From Bacteroidetes bacterium UBA6221 (GTDB lineage Bacteria > Bacteroidota > Bacteroidia > Chitinophagales > Chitinophagaceae): a stretch of DNA of 64,000 nucleotides. The stretch is taken from assembly GCA_002421685.1 (NCBI GenBank), contig DISB01000018.1, positions 300,653-364,652 of the forward strand. Reading direction: 5' to 3'. Position numbers and translations under genes: made by a program. Positions 32,561 to 39,968 of the stretch are shown here, in pieces (position 1 is the first letter of the stretch; every line of letters begins with the position of its first letter). Below the pieces are notes generated by a model that saw only the letters and a list, made by a program, of their open reading frames with translations, made no database searches and had not been told where the DNA came from.

Positions 32561-34621
32561 ATGGAAATTGAATGTATCTCTCATACAGCCCCAGTACTTG
32601 AGGATGTGATCGCACTTGGGAAAGCAAACTCCAAGACACTGGGCCTGTTTCCCCGAGATGCCTTTATAGAGCATGCAAAAAAAAGATGGATAAGCGTTGC
32701 AAAAGTCAACAACCGTCTTATTGGGTATTTGTTGTTTAGAATTACAGCATCTACAGGATTAGTCAATATCACACATCTGTGTGTTGACAGTGATCATAGA
32801 AACCAAGGGGTAGCTGTAAAACTTTTGAATTTTTTAAAACAAAAATACCAGTTTACGCACCGTGGACTTGTGTTAAACTGTCGTGAAGATTATTTGGAGG
32901 CGTCTAGATTTTGGGAAAATTATGGATTCAAATCAGCGGCAGAGAAGGCTAGTAGGAGTAAACAGAATAAAAAGTTAATCCGATGGTTCTATGACTTTGG
33001 CAATGAAGACCTCTTTACAAGTTCCTATATAAATTCCACAAAGATAAATGCAGTTCTTGACTCAAATACATTGTTTAAACTGAGCGACGATCAAAGTGAT
33101 GAGAGGGTTAGCTTATTACTTGCGGATTGGCTAAACGATGATGTAGAATATTTTTTTGCACCGGAGATTTACAATGAAATAAAAAGAGATAATAACCAAT
33201 CTCGACGAAATAAAACAAGAGCATTCTTAAATGGATTTTCCGAATTGAAATTTAACCCTAAAGAACGCGATGGAATTTATTCTGATATAAATGAAATAAT
33301 ACCCGGCAATACGGTAAATGACAAATCAGATAAGTTACAGATTGCAGAAACAATCGCTTCTGGAATCGCATATTTTATCACTTTAGACGAAAGGCTAATT
33401 TCTGCCAGTGATATAATTCACGAAAAGTATTCTGTCAGAATATTACGCCCAATAGATTTCATATTGCTTTTAGATGCCTTAAAAAACGCCAATGACTACC
33501 AGGCATACCGTGTTGCAGGGGCTAGATATGAATACCATAAGATCACGACAAGGGAAATTGATTCTTTAGTAGAGTTCTTTTTACAACCCGGTGAAAAAAA
33601 ACACGCCCTCAGAGAGCGGCTGTCGTCTACTGCCAGCAATACTAGTACTTCACAAATTAAAATTGTAAAAGATTCATCTTCAAAACATATCGGCTTCTTT
33701 GCTTTTGAAATCGTCCAGAATACCATAGCAGTAAGAGTTCTAAGGACTATAAAGCATCGAATCTCATCTACTTTATGCAGTCAACTGTTGTATGACATCA
33801 CTCAACACGCTATAAAGAATGGTTGTTATAAAATAACTGTAGATGATCCATACATTTCATTAGAAAATAAAGACGTTTTGAGGATGTACAAATTTGATGA
33901 ACAAACAAGCAGCTATCAAAAAATATTGATAAATGATGTTTGTTTAGCAACAGATCTTTTCAAAAACCCCGTATTCGTAGAAAACTTTGACGCCCAAACT
34001 ATAACATCAAAAGTACAGCAATATGTACCCCAGGCAAGAGATATGTATCTTTTTCAACTTGAAAGAATGTTGTGGCCTCTTAAAATAGCAGATTTAGATA
34101 TTCCTGTCTACGTTGTTCCAATTAAGCCATTTTGGGCTGGTCAACTCTTTGACTACTATATATCAAATAACAGTCTGTTTGGTGCTAAGCCTGAACTTGC
34201 ATGGAGTAAGGAGAATGTATACTATCGAAGTATTAGACCGATTTCAGAAAAAACACCAGCGAGAATATTGTGGTACGTAAGCAGCGGCTCAAATTTAAAG
34301 GTAGGAAGAGAACAAGGAATAGTGGCAACATCATACTTGGATGAAGTAGAAGTTGGTCATGCAAAAAACATATTCAACAAGTATAGAAACTTTGGGATAT
34401 ACACTTGGCAAGATATTAGTAGTTTGGCAGAAAAGAACTCAAATAGAGAGATAAAAATTCTAAAATTTAGTGATACTGAAATATTTACAAACGCAGTACC
34501 TTTGGACAAAATAAGGGTGATTTTCCAAGAGAACAGCCAAGCAGAAAATACATTTGCGTCACCTGTTAAAGTAAATAATGCTATATTTTTAGAAATTTAC
34601 AGATTGGGTAAAGATTCATAA
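32561..34621 (+). CDS. GNAT-PIN-GNAT-like-PUA/ASCH-like fusion protein
   Basis: This 686-residue cytoplasmic protein has four recognisable parts. Residues 1-145 are a GNAT acetyltransferase with the acetyl-CoA loop HRNQGVA (79-85). Residues about 160-300 are a PIN-type nuclease with acidic positions Asp167 (VLDSN), Glu202/Glu206, Asp257 and Asp276 (ITLDE). Residues about 310-470 look like a second, weaker GNAT fold. Residues about 500-686 resemble a PUA/ASCH-like RNA-binding module (WYVSSGS, GIVATSYLDEVEVG). PIN domains cut RNA and GNATs can act as tRNA-acetylating toxins, so RNA targeting is inferred. It lies between the SIR2 and ASCH genes with 1- and 0-nt spacing. Confidence 0.75.
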   Translation: MEIECISHTAPVLEDVIALGKANSKTLGLFPRDAFIEHAKKRWISVAKVNNRLIGYLLFRITASTGLVNITHLCVDSDHRNQGVAVKLLNFLKQKYQFTHRGLVLNCREDYLEASRFWENYGFKSAAEKASRSKQNKKLIRWFYDFGNEDLFTSSYINSTKINAVLDSNTLFKLSDDQSDERVSLLLADWLNDDVEYFFAPEIYNEIKRDNNQSRRNKTRAFLNGFSELKFNPKERDGIYSDINEIIPGNTVNDKSDKLQIAETIASGIAYFITLDERLISASDIIHEKYSVRILRPIDFILLLDALKNANDYQAYRVAGARYEYHKITTREIDSLVEFFLQPGEKKHALRERLSSTASNTSTSQIKIVKDSSSKHIGFFAFEIVQNTIAVRVLRTIKHRISSTLCSQLLYDITQHAIKNGCYKITVDDPYISLENKDVLRMYKFDEQTSSYQKILINDVCLATDLFKNPVFVENFDAQTITSKVQQYVPQARDMYLFQLERMLWPLKIADLDIPVYVVPIKPFWAGQLFDYYISNNSLFGAKPELAWSKENVYYRSIRPISEKTPARILWYVSSGSNLKVGREQGIVATSYLDEVEVGHAKNIFNKYRNFGIYTWQDISSLAEKNSNREIKILKFSDTEIFTNAVPLDKIRVIFQENSQAENTFASPVKVNNAIFLEIYRLGKDS

Positions 34622-35062
34622 ATGGGAAAGGCAATTATTATATCAGTAAAGCCAGAATTTGTCAGCAAAATTCTTGACGGTAGTAAAACTATTGAGCTTA
34701 GAAAAGCAAAACCCAATATCAATGATGACGACATTATTCTGCTTTACAGTACCTTACCTGTGAAAGCGATTGTAGGCATATGTCGATTTGAACGTATTAT
34801 TGAAGCTGCACCGGAAGAAATTTGGACACACTATTCACACTTGGTAGGCATTGACAAAGATAGATTTATCGAATATTACAAGAATACGGAGACTGCCATA
34901 GGCATTGTTTTGAAAGATATCAATAAACTTGACAGAAGTATTACACTTGACTCTCTTAGAAAGAAAATGCCTACGTTTACTCCTCCACAAACATTCAAAT
35001 ACTTCAATAAAAAGCAATTTTTAAGCCATTATAAATCGCTAGCATTTGCTTTTAATGGATAA
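34622..35062 (+). CDS. ASCH domain protein
   Basis: This 146-residue protein is an ASCH/PUA-like domain. It has IISVKPEFVSKILDGSKTIELRK at the N terminus, YSTLPVKAIVGICRF in the middle and PPQTFKYFNKKQF near the end. ASCH domains bind RNA or modified nucleosides and often accompany toxins or defence genes. Its ATG follows the preceding stop directly (TAAATG), so it is translationally coupled to the fusion gene. It may be a regulator or antidote for that protein; this is inference. Probably the last gene of the operon. Confidence 0.85.
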   Translation: MGKAIIISVKPEFVSKILDGSKTIELRKAKPNINDDDIILLYSTLPVKAIVGICRFERIIEAAPEEIWTHYSHLVGIDKDRFIEYYKNTETAIGIVLKDINKLDRSITLDSLRKKMPTFTPPQTFKYFNKKQFLSHYKSLAFAFNG

Positions 35063-35205
35063 TAATATGTAACCTGATATTGCTAATATTCATCATTATA
35101 ACTGAATAGCAATAACTCGCTGTTTTTGTAAACCCCATCCCTCATCTCAAAAAATCCATTACCTTTACGACAGTAAAATATTGAAAGCGTAACTGCTTTT
35201 GTCTT

Positions 35206-35308
35206 GGTAGGGAACCTAGGAAATTTCAGAACACAGGACATGGTAAGTACGCTCACGCTAAGGCGTGGGCTCTCTTATTCGTGTTCGGGTCTCCTAGGAC
35301 CTCCTACC
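35206..35308. ncRNA. Candidate structured RNA element with nested stems
   Basis: Four stems nest in order. GGTAGG (35206-35211) pairs with CCTACC (35303-35308), CCTAGGA (35215-35221) with TCCTAGG (35292-35298), and GAACAC (35229-35234) with GTGTTC (35281-35286). An inner 8-bp hairpin GCTCACGC-TAAG-GCGTGGGC lies at 35251-35270. A further hairpin, TCTGCC-TGA-GGCAGA, lies at 35337-35351. Strand is undetermined. It could be a leader of the 92-residue gene, an independent RNA, or a DNA-level inverted repeat. Confidence 0.5.
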
Positions 35309-35381
35309 GGTAAGTTGAGTTCCACGCCGCTTCGTTTCTGCCTGAGGCAGACGAGTTCCGGCAGGTGAGGGCTCATGAATT

Positions 35382-35660
35382 ATGAACATGAAACTAAACC
35401 ATGCTTGTATGAATACTTTCACCACCCGCTTTGCGGGTTTTGACCATGACGCGACAGAATTGTCGGCCTACATCTTTTCCATCGACACCTTCATCATCGG
35501 CCTGAAGAATGAGGAAATCATCCGGTTTGTAACAGACAGTCCGGACGACTTTCAGAAGTGGCTGGAGCACCATGGTGTGCGGAATGTGAACGAAACGCTG
35601 GGGAAGATGGTGTATAACTATTACTTTCCGCAAGGGAAAGAAAAGGGTAAAAAGAAGTAG
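35382..35660 (+). CDS. Hypothetical protein, 92 residues
   Basis: I do not recognise this small cytoplasmic protein. It has a mixed alpha/beta composition, an acidic centre (ITDSPDDF-type; here VTDSPDDFQKWLEHHG) and a Lys-rich C terminus (KEKGKKK). No signal or membrane segment is seen. A second ATG at 35409 (MNTFTTRF) is an alternative start. It follows the structured element at 35206-35308 and precedes about 265 nt of non-coding, hairpin-prone DNA. Its base composition is higher in G+C than the SIR2 operon, so it is probably not part of it. Confidence 0.5.
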   Translation: MNMKLNHACMNTFTTRFAGFDHDATELSAYIFSIDTFIIGLKNEEIIRFVTDSPDDFQKWLEHHGVRNVNETLGKMVYNYYFPQGKEKGKKK

Positions 35661-35926
35661 CAGTCCAACGCCCGGAAAGGGCGGAGATTTGTGCAGGAGG
35701 TATCGCCCGCGAAAATGGAAGCGAATCCTTACCCAACCACAACTCCGGATTTCAGGAGATCATCACGTCCCCCTCATGCTTCGGGGTACTCATGATGACG
35801 ATATGATTAGGCAAGAGGGGAGTGAGATATTTTTAATGACAAAAATCATCTTTTGCCCAGGTGAGTAATGACGAAGGTTAGGGGTTGGTTTGCAGAGTTG
35901 TGGTAATTTTGTAACGGGTGTAAACT
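35661..35926. other. Non-coding, hairpin-prone spacer
   Basis: About 265 nt without a gene. It contains small stems such as CGCCC/GGGCG (35670-35684) and GCTTCGGGGTAC-like turns near 35780. It follows the 92-residue gene and may be the right part of the same structured insertion. Confidence 0.4.
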
Positions 35927-36316
35927 ATGCCTGCGATGTTTAAAAAACTGTTTGCCATAATCGTCTTTTCCGCTGTGCTGCTGCAGACCTTCAGCACGGC
36001 GATGATAGTGGCGGCGTTTTATGCCAACAGGGAGTATATAGCCAACAACCTTTGCGAAAACAGGGACAAACCAAAAATGCAGTGTAAGGGCAAGTGCAGC
36101 CTGAACAAGCAACTGGCTAAAGAGGGCGAACACCAGGCGCCCGTACCGCAAAACGTACAGAAAGAAGAACTGCTGCTGTATTACGAAGGCGGTGCGTTCG
36201 CTATCAGCTACGGGCGGCAGCCCGCAGAAGAGCGTAAGCAATTCTTCGCATACAATGAGCTGAATACAATTGATTTGCCGGGCACAGTCTTTCATCCGCC
36301 CGACTGCATAGCATAG
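35927..36316 (+). CDS. Membrane-anchored Cys-motif protein of unknown function
   Basis: This 129-residue protein starts with an uncleaved or signal helix (LFAIIVFSAVLLQTFSTAMI). It then has NLCENRDKPKMQCKGKCSLNKQL, three Cys in the spacing C-x8-C-x3-C, a pattern found in small exported Bacteroidota proteins often near metal-handling genes. The remainder is polar and probably periplasmic. The FixH/YtkA-like lipoprotein follows about 170 nt downstream in the same direction. A role in copper or other metal handling is inference from context. Confidence 0.6.
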   Translation: MPAMFKKLFAIIVFSAVLLQTFSTAMIVAAFYANREYIANNLCENRDKPKMQCKGKCSLNKQLAKEGEHQAPVPQNVQKEELLLYYEGGAFAISYGRQPAEERKQFFAYNELNTIDLPGTVFHPPDCIA

Positions 36317-36483
36317 CCGTTTGCGTGTCCTTTATCGTAGTGCCATGTAGCTGCCACATATGCAGCAGGTTTTATGCTACGCGATATTGTGCACAGGCAC
36401 CCGGCACGACGCAGCACAAAGATGGGTGCTGCAGAGATAGCACCGTGGTGTTTACTTTTCAATTATTAAAAAAACAAGTTTTT

Positions 36484-37332
36484 ATGAAATACAATAAATT
36501 ATTCAGCGGCGTGATGCTGGCTGCCCTGTTGTCGGTAGTAGCATTCGGCTGCAAAAAGAAAGAAAATGTTATTCCTGAGCCTAACAATCCTGTTACACCA
36601 GCTTCGCCCACCGACGGCTATACGAAGCTGGGCAACGCCTATGCCACAGGTGCGGGTGTGATGGTGGAGGTGTATGGCAAAGAGGCCGCCTTTACCGGCT
36701 ACAACAAAATATACATTGCCCTGCGCGACAGTATAACCAACGATTTTGTAGAAAGCGCCGAAATAAAACTGGCGCCCAAAATGCAGATGGCCACTATGAG
36801 CCATGCCGCTCCTTTTGAAAACCCGGCAGGCACTACAGCGGTGGACAAGCTGTTTCCCGCTACGGTGAGTTTTATCATGCCCTCATCTACAGGTACGTGG
36901 ACGCTGGGTGTACAGGTGCAAAACCTGGCCAACAATAAGACTGGCACCGCCGATGTAGCTATAGAGGTGAAAGACCCAACCCCGGCCAGGATGTTTTCAT
37001 TTGAGTCGCCGGTAGATTCGGGTAAATATTTTGTAGGGTTTATACCGCCTGCCAACCCCACAACAGGGCTGAACGATTTCGAATTTGTGGTGTATAAGAA
37101 GGCCTCGATGATGATGTTTCCGGCAGACAGCAGCATGACCGTGACTTTTGAACCCGAGATGCCTACCATGAACCATGGTTCTCCCAACAACGAGCAGCCG
37201 GTGCATGTGGGCAGGGGCCACTACAAGGGCAAGGTAAACTTCAGTATGCCGGGACTATGGCGCATGCATATGGAATTCAAGTCGGACGGCCAGGTGGTGG
37301 ATTCAACGCACTATTTTGATTTTACCTTGTAA
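36484..37332 (+). CDS. FixH/YtkA-like lipoprotein
   Basis: From the ATG at 36484 this is a 282-residue lipoprotein with lipobox SVVAFGC (Cys at about residue 20) followed by KKKE. It has two immunoglobulin-like halves. The C-terminal half carries PEMPTMNHGSPNN and GRGHYKGKVNFSMPGLWRMH, typical of the YtkA/FixH-like fold, and is Met/His-rich, as is MQMATMSHAAPF in the first half. Such Met-His segments are common in copper-binding periplasmic proteins. An in-frame extension to 36325 lacks coding character and is rejected. A strong terminator follows. Confidence 0.75.
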   Translation: MKYNKLFSGVMLAALLSVVAFGCKKKENVIPEPNNPVTPASPTDGYTKLGNAYATGAGVMVEVYGKEAAFTGYNKIYIALRDSITNDFVESAEIKLAPKMQMATMSHAAPFENPAGTTAVDKLFPATVSFIMPSSTGTWTLGVQVQNLANNKTGTADVAIEVKDPTPARMFSFESPVDSGKYFVGFIPPANPTTGLNDFEFVVYKKASMMMFPADSSMTVTFEPEMPTMNHGSPNNEQPVHVGRGHYKGKVNFSMPGLWRMHMEFKSDGQVVDSTHYFDFTL

Positions 37333-37363
37333 AAGGAATACCGTTCCGAATTTGAACAACAAA

Positions 37364-37398
37364 AGAAATCCCCCGGCCTTTTGGTTCGGGGGATTTCT
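37364..37398. terminator. Bidirectional terminator
   Basis: A perfect 12-bp stem AGAAATCCCCCG/CGGGGGATTTCT (37364-37375 and 37387-37398) lies between two convergent lipoprotein genes. Confidence 0.85.
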
Positions 37399-37419
37399 GT
37401 ATTGTGTAATAAATTGATC

Positions 37420-37902
37420 TTAGTTGATACGACCGAATGTCATCACGGTTTTGTAACTGTACATAGAGTCTGTTTCAGAATAAGATACTTTTAAAGCTGA
37501 TTCTGTCAGTTCTTCTATATCGGCAGTGTCTGAAGTACCATCTTCAGTGAGGATAACTTTGGTTTCGTTGTCGTAAAATGCCCATGTTGCAGGAGAGCTC
37601 TGGTCGTCTGTGCTGTCGCATTTTGATGCGCCTTCGTCAAATGTAGCCTTACCATCGGCATAGAACAGGATGAAGTTGTCTTTTTCGCAGGCTTCCAGGT
37701 CTTTGAAGTAATCATCGGTAGTGGTCTGGCCAAGAAATGTGTAGGTAATTGTACCGGCAGTGACTTGCCATTTACCGGCGGTTATCAGGTCGGTTTTGGT
37801 TTTTGGTTTGGGCGTCACGTTGTTGTTAGGGTTCTTCTCTTTGGGGTCGCAAGACACCAACAGGGCTGTGGCTGCAATAGCCAGGATGCTCATTTTCTTC
37901 AT
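37420..37902 (-). CDS. Lipocalin-like lipoprotein
   Basis: This 160-residue lipoprotein has signal MKKMSILAIAATALLVSC with Cys18 as the lipidated residue. A Pro/Asn-rich linker (residues 20-37) is followed by a lipocalin-like domain beginning LITAGKWQVTA and including CEKDNFILFYADGKATFDEG and WAFYDNE. These are typical of the Bacteroidota lipocalin-4/DUF4923-like group. The ligand is unknown. It is monocistronic and convergent with the YtkA-like gene. Confidence 0.8.
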   Translation of the reverse strand: MKKMSILAIAATALLVSCDPKEKNPNNNVTPKPKTKTDLITAGKWQVTAGTITYTFLGQTTTDDYFKDLEACEKDNFILFYADGKATFDEGASKCDSTDDQSSPATWAFYDNETKVILTEDGTSDTADIEELTESALKVSYSETDSMYSYKTVMTFGRIN

Positions 37903-38076
37903 TACTTGTTTTTTAAATTAAAAATTGAATAGGTTTTTTGAATAATGGCAGGCCAGGATTTTCGGCTGCCAGGATTTTACAGAGATTTAACAAATAGCGT
38001 GCCGAAAATCATGGAATTGTAAAAAAAAATGGTTGAAGGCACGGTTTTTGAGCGATTATGTATAAAACCGTTTTTT

Positions 38077-38265
38077 ATGCCGGATAATAAAGACATGCAG
38101 GGAAAACAGGACAGGAGCCGCGTAGCGGGCGGCGAAGACTATGAAGTGCAGTACCTTGTGGAAAAATTCAAGGTGTCTGCCGACGTAGTGAAGGAGGCCA
38201 TAGCGTCGGTAGGTAACAGCCGGGACGCGGTGGAGGAATACATCAGGAACAGGAAAGGAGAGTAG
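38077..38265 (+). CDS. DUF3606 domain protein
   Basis: From the ATG at 38077 this is a 62-residue protein containing QDRSRVAGGEDYEVQYLVEKF and SADVVKEAIASVGNSRDAVEEYIRN, the DUF3606 pattern of a small helical domain. An upstream in-frame ATG at 38029 would add 16 less typical residues. No partner gene is evident. Function unknown. Confidence 0.75.
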   Translation: MPDNKDMQGKQDRSRVAGGEDYEVQYLVEKFKVSADVVKEAIASVGNSRDAVEEYIRNRKGE

Positions 38266-38375
38266 AGGTCAGAAAAATTCAAAAAGCCGAAATCCCAAAG
38301 GTGATTTCGTTCACCAGGCAGAACAGACCGATTCTGCCAACAGGAATTATTGTGCCGGTTAGATTCCCGGGTATA

Positions 38376-38414
38376 TAAAAAAAATATCCCCTCCCGGACG
38401 AGGAGGGGAATATT
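38376..38414 (-). terminator. Terminator of the secreted-protein pair
   Basis: The stem AATATCCCCTCC/GGAGGGGAATATT has one bulged base and a T run on the minus strand. It lies just beyond the stop of the T9SS cargo gene at 38438. Confidence 0.8.
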
Positions 38415-38437
38415 CAGCAAATAGCGACGGGTAAGAA

Positions 38438-38935
38438 TCAATCCAGTTTACGAACGTTGAATGATGCGTACAGTGTGCCGCCGGGTTGTAATACCTGTAC
38501 CTGCACAATGTAGCTGCCGGGAGGTAATGCCCCCATGTGTACGCTTTGTTTTTCCTTGCCTGTCAGCAGTGTCGCATTTTCTTTTATTAAAATCCTGCCC
38601 GTTATATCCAGCAGTTGGTATTGCATATCTCCACCAGAAGCGAGGTTGGGTTGCAGTATCAATACGTCGCTGGCGGGGTTGGGGTAGGCTTGTATGTCTG
38701 CAAGAGCCAAACTTGCGCCGTTGATGCCAACAGAGGGTGGCATAGGCTGCAGCAGGCCTTGCGTTACTATCAGGCCGGGCACGGATGCTGTGCTTGTCAC
38801 GGCCTCACCCACCGACCACTCGTATGTATTGCCACCGATTGTTGCCGAGCCCCCCGCACTGTTGAGCAGTGCCGGTTGCGCCTGCGCCATTGTGCAAAGC
38901 AACAAGGCGGCGACTGTTAAAATAAAATTCCTCAT
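38438..38935 (-). CDS. Small T9SS type A sorting domain protein
   Basis: This 165-residue secreted protein has a signal peptide (MRNFILTVAALLLCTMAQAQ). A short N-terminal domain contains LLNSAGGSATIGGNTYEWSVGEAV, common in Bacteroidota T9SS cargo. The C-terminal sorting domain runs from about residue 80 (IQAYPNPASDVL) to the end (GSYIVQVQVLQ). The N-terminal module plus sorting domain make up the whole protein, so any activity must lie in about 55 residues. It follows the 38958-39794 gene by 22 nt, likely co-transcribed. Confidence 0.85.
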   Translation of the reverse strand: MRNFILTVAALLLCTMAQAQPALLNSAGGSATIGGNTYEWSVGEAVTSTASVPGLIVTQGLLQPMPPSVGINGASLALADIQAYPNPASDVLILQPNLASGGDMQYQLLDITGRILIKENATLLTGKEKQSVHMGALPPGSYIVQVQVLQPGGTLYASFNVRKLD

Positions 38936-38957
38936 GACCTTGAATTGAAAAGGTGAA

Positions 38958-39794
38958 TTAATTGTATTCTTTTACCAGTACATTGTTGACACCAGCGGAA
39001 TTGAAACAGCCTGAGTCCCATGAGGCATTGGTAGCGGTACCTGTGCCGCCAGCACCTTTGGCCCAGAGGCTGACGGTATGTACACCTGCGGGCAGGTTGT
39101 CGAATATGCCAACCAGGGTAACAGGCGTCATACTGCCGGGGTCACGCAGGAGGATAGACGATACGCCGAAGGGTGTGGGGTTATTATCCACCCTCAGCTC
39201 AAACACTACTCCTGCAGCAGTTGTGAATGTGGCCACGTTTAATACGGTTTGCACTACCAGCTCTACCAGGGTATTGTCATCGTTTTTGGTAAATGTGCCC
39301 ATGTCGTCGATTTTGGTCATGGTGCTGGTGACTGCCGCTAAAAACTGGCAACCAGCGGGCTGGAATGCTGAAACGCGTGTGCCGGAACCTGAGTACATAG
39401 CGTATGGCACGCTGAGCAATTGGGAGGTGCCGATGTCGGTATATGCGGTGCCGCCTGCGGGGTCCATTTCTACCTGTACATATTTGTTACCGTTGCCCCA
39501 TTCTACATCTTCCATAGCGCCGGTCACCACTGTGCCGCCGCCTATAGCGATGGTATAGAGCCCGTAAGCGTTGGTGTTTACAGACTGTGTTTCCTGGTAC
39601 ACTACGGCACCTGCTGCGTTGAGGTTGTGAATGCTGATGCGCAGCCCCAGGGCCTGGTTGGCCAGTGGCTGTCCCGAACCGTTGCGGGCTACGCCCTGGT
39701 AGTTAAACTTTGCAGGCGCCTGTGCAAGCGCGTCGCCGGTGCCGGAAAAGAATATACAGCATACGGCAAATGCTGCTATCAATAAGTTTTTCAT
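38958..39794 (-). CDS. Secreted hypothetical protein (FNYQGVARN family)
   Basis: This 278-residue exported protein has a signal peptide (MKNLLIAAFAVCCIFFSG...ALAQ) followed by APAKFNYQGVARNGSGQPLANQ. This opening is shared by many secreted Bacteroidota proteins with collagen-like or tail-fibre-like extensions. Here the remainder (about 150-278) is a beta-rich domain of unknown type with two Cys (Cys at QPAGC and SGCFN). There is no T9SS sorting domain. It is the first gene of a two-gene unit with the T9SS cargo at 38438-38935. Confidence 0.7.
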   Translation of the reverse strand: MKNLLIAAFAVCCIFFSGTGDALAQAPAKFNYQGVARNGSGQPLANQALGLRISIHNLNAAGAVVYQETQSVNTNAYGLYTIAIGGGTVVTGAMEDVEWGNGNKYVQVEMDPAGGTAYTDIGTSQLLSVPYAMYSGSGTRVSAFQPAGCQFLAAVTSTMTKIDDMGTFTKNDDNTLVELVVQTVLNVATFTTAAGVVFELRVDNNPTPFGVSSILLRDPGSMTPVTLVGIFDNLPAGVHTVSLWAKGAGGTGTATNASWDSGCFNSAGVNNVLVKEYN

Positions 39795-39968
39795 ACTTCA
39801 CATTATTTTGACGTTAAACAATAATGCAAAGCTATTTCGGCAGGTGGCCGAAATGATGCGTAGAACTACGCTATTTTGGCGGGGTGGTTACGGGATTTAA
39901 GGCATAATGCCTATGAAGCCGCCGCCGCAGTCGTTTTATTTTACAACAATAAATTGTTTGTCAGCGTA

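Noticed and set aside
36325..36483. N-terminal extension of the YtkA-like lipoprotein
   Set aside because: It would precede a canonical lipoprotein signal with a Cys-rich non-secretory stretch; the ATG at 36484 is the sensible start.
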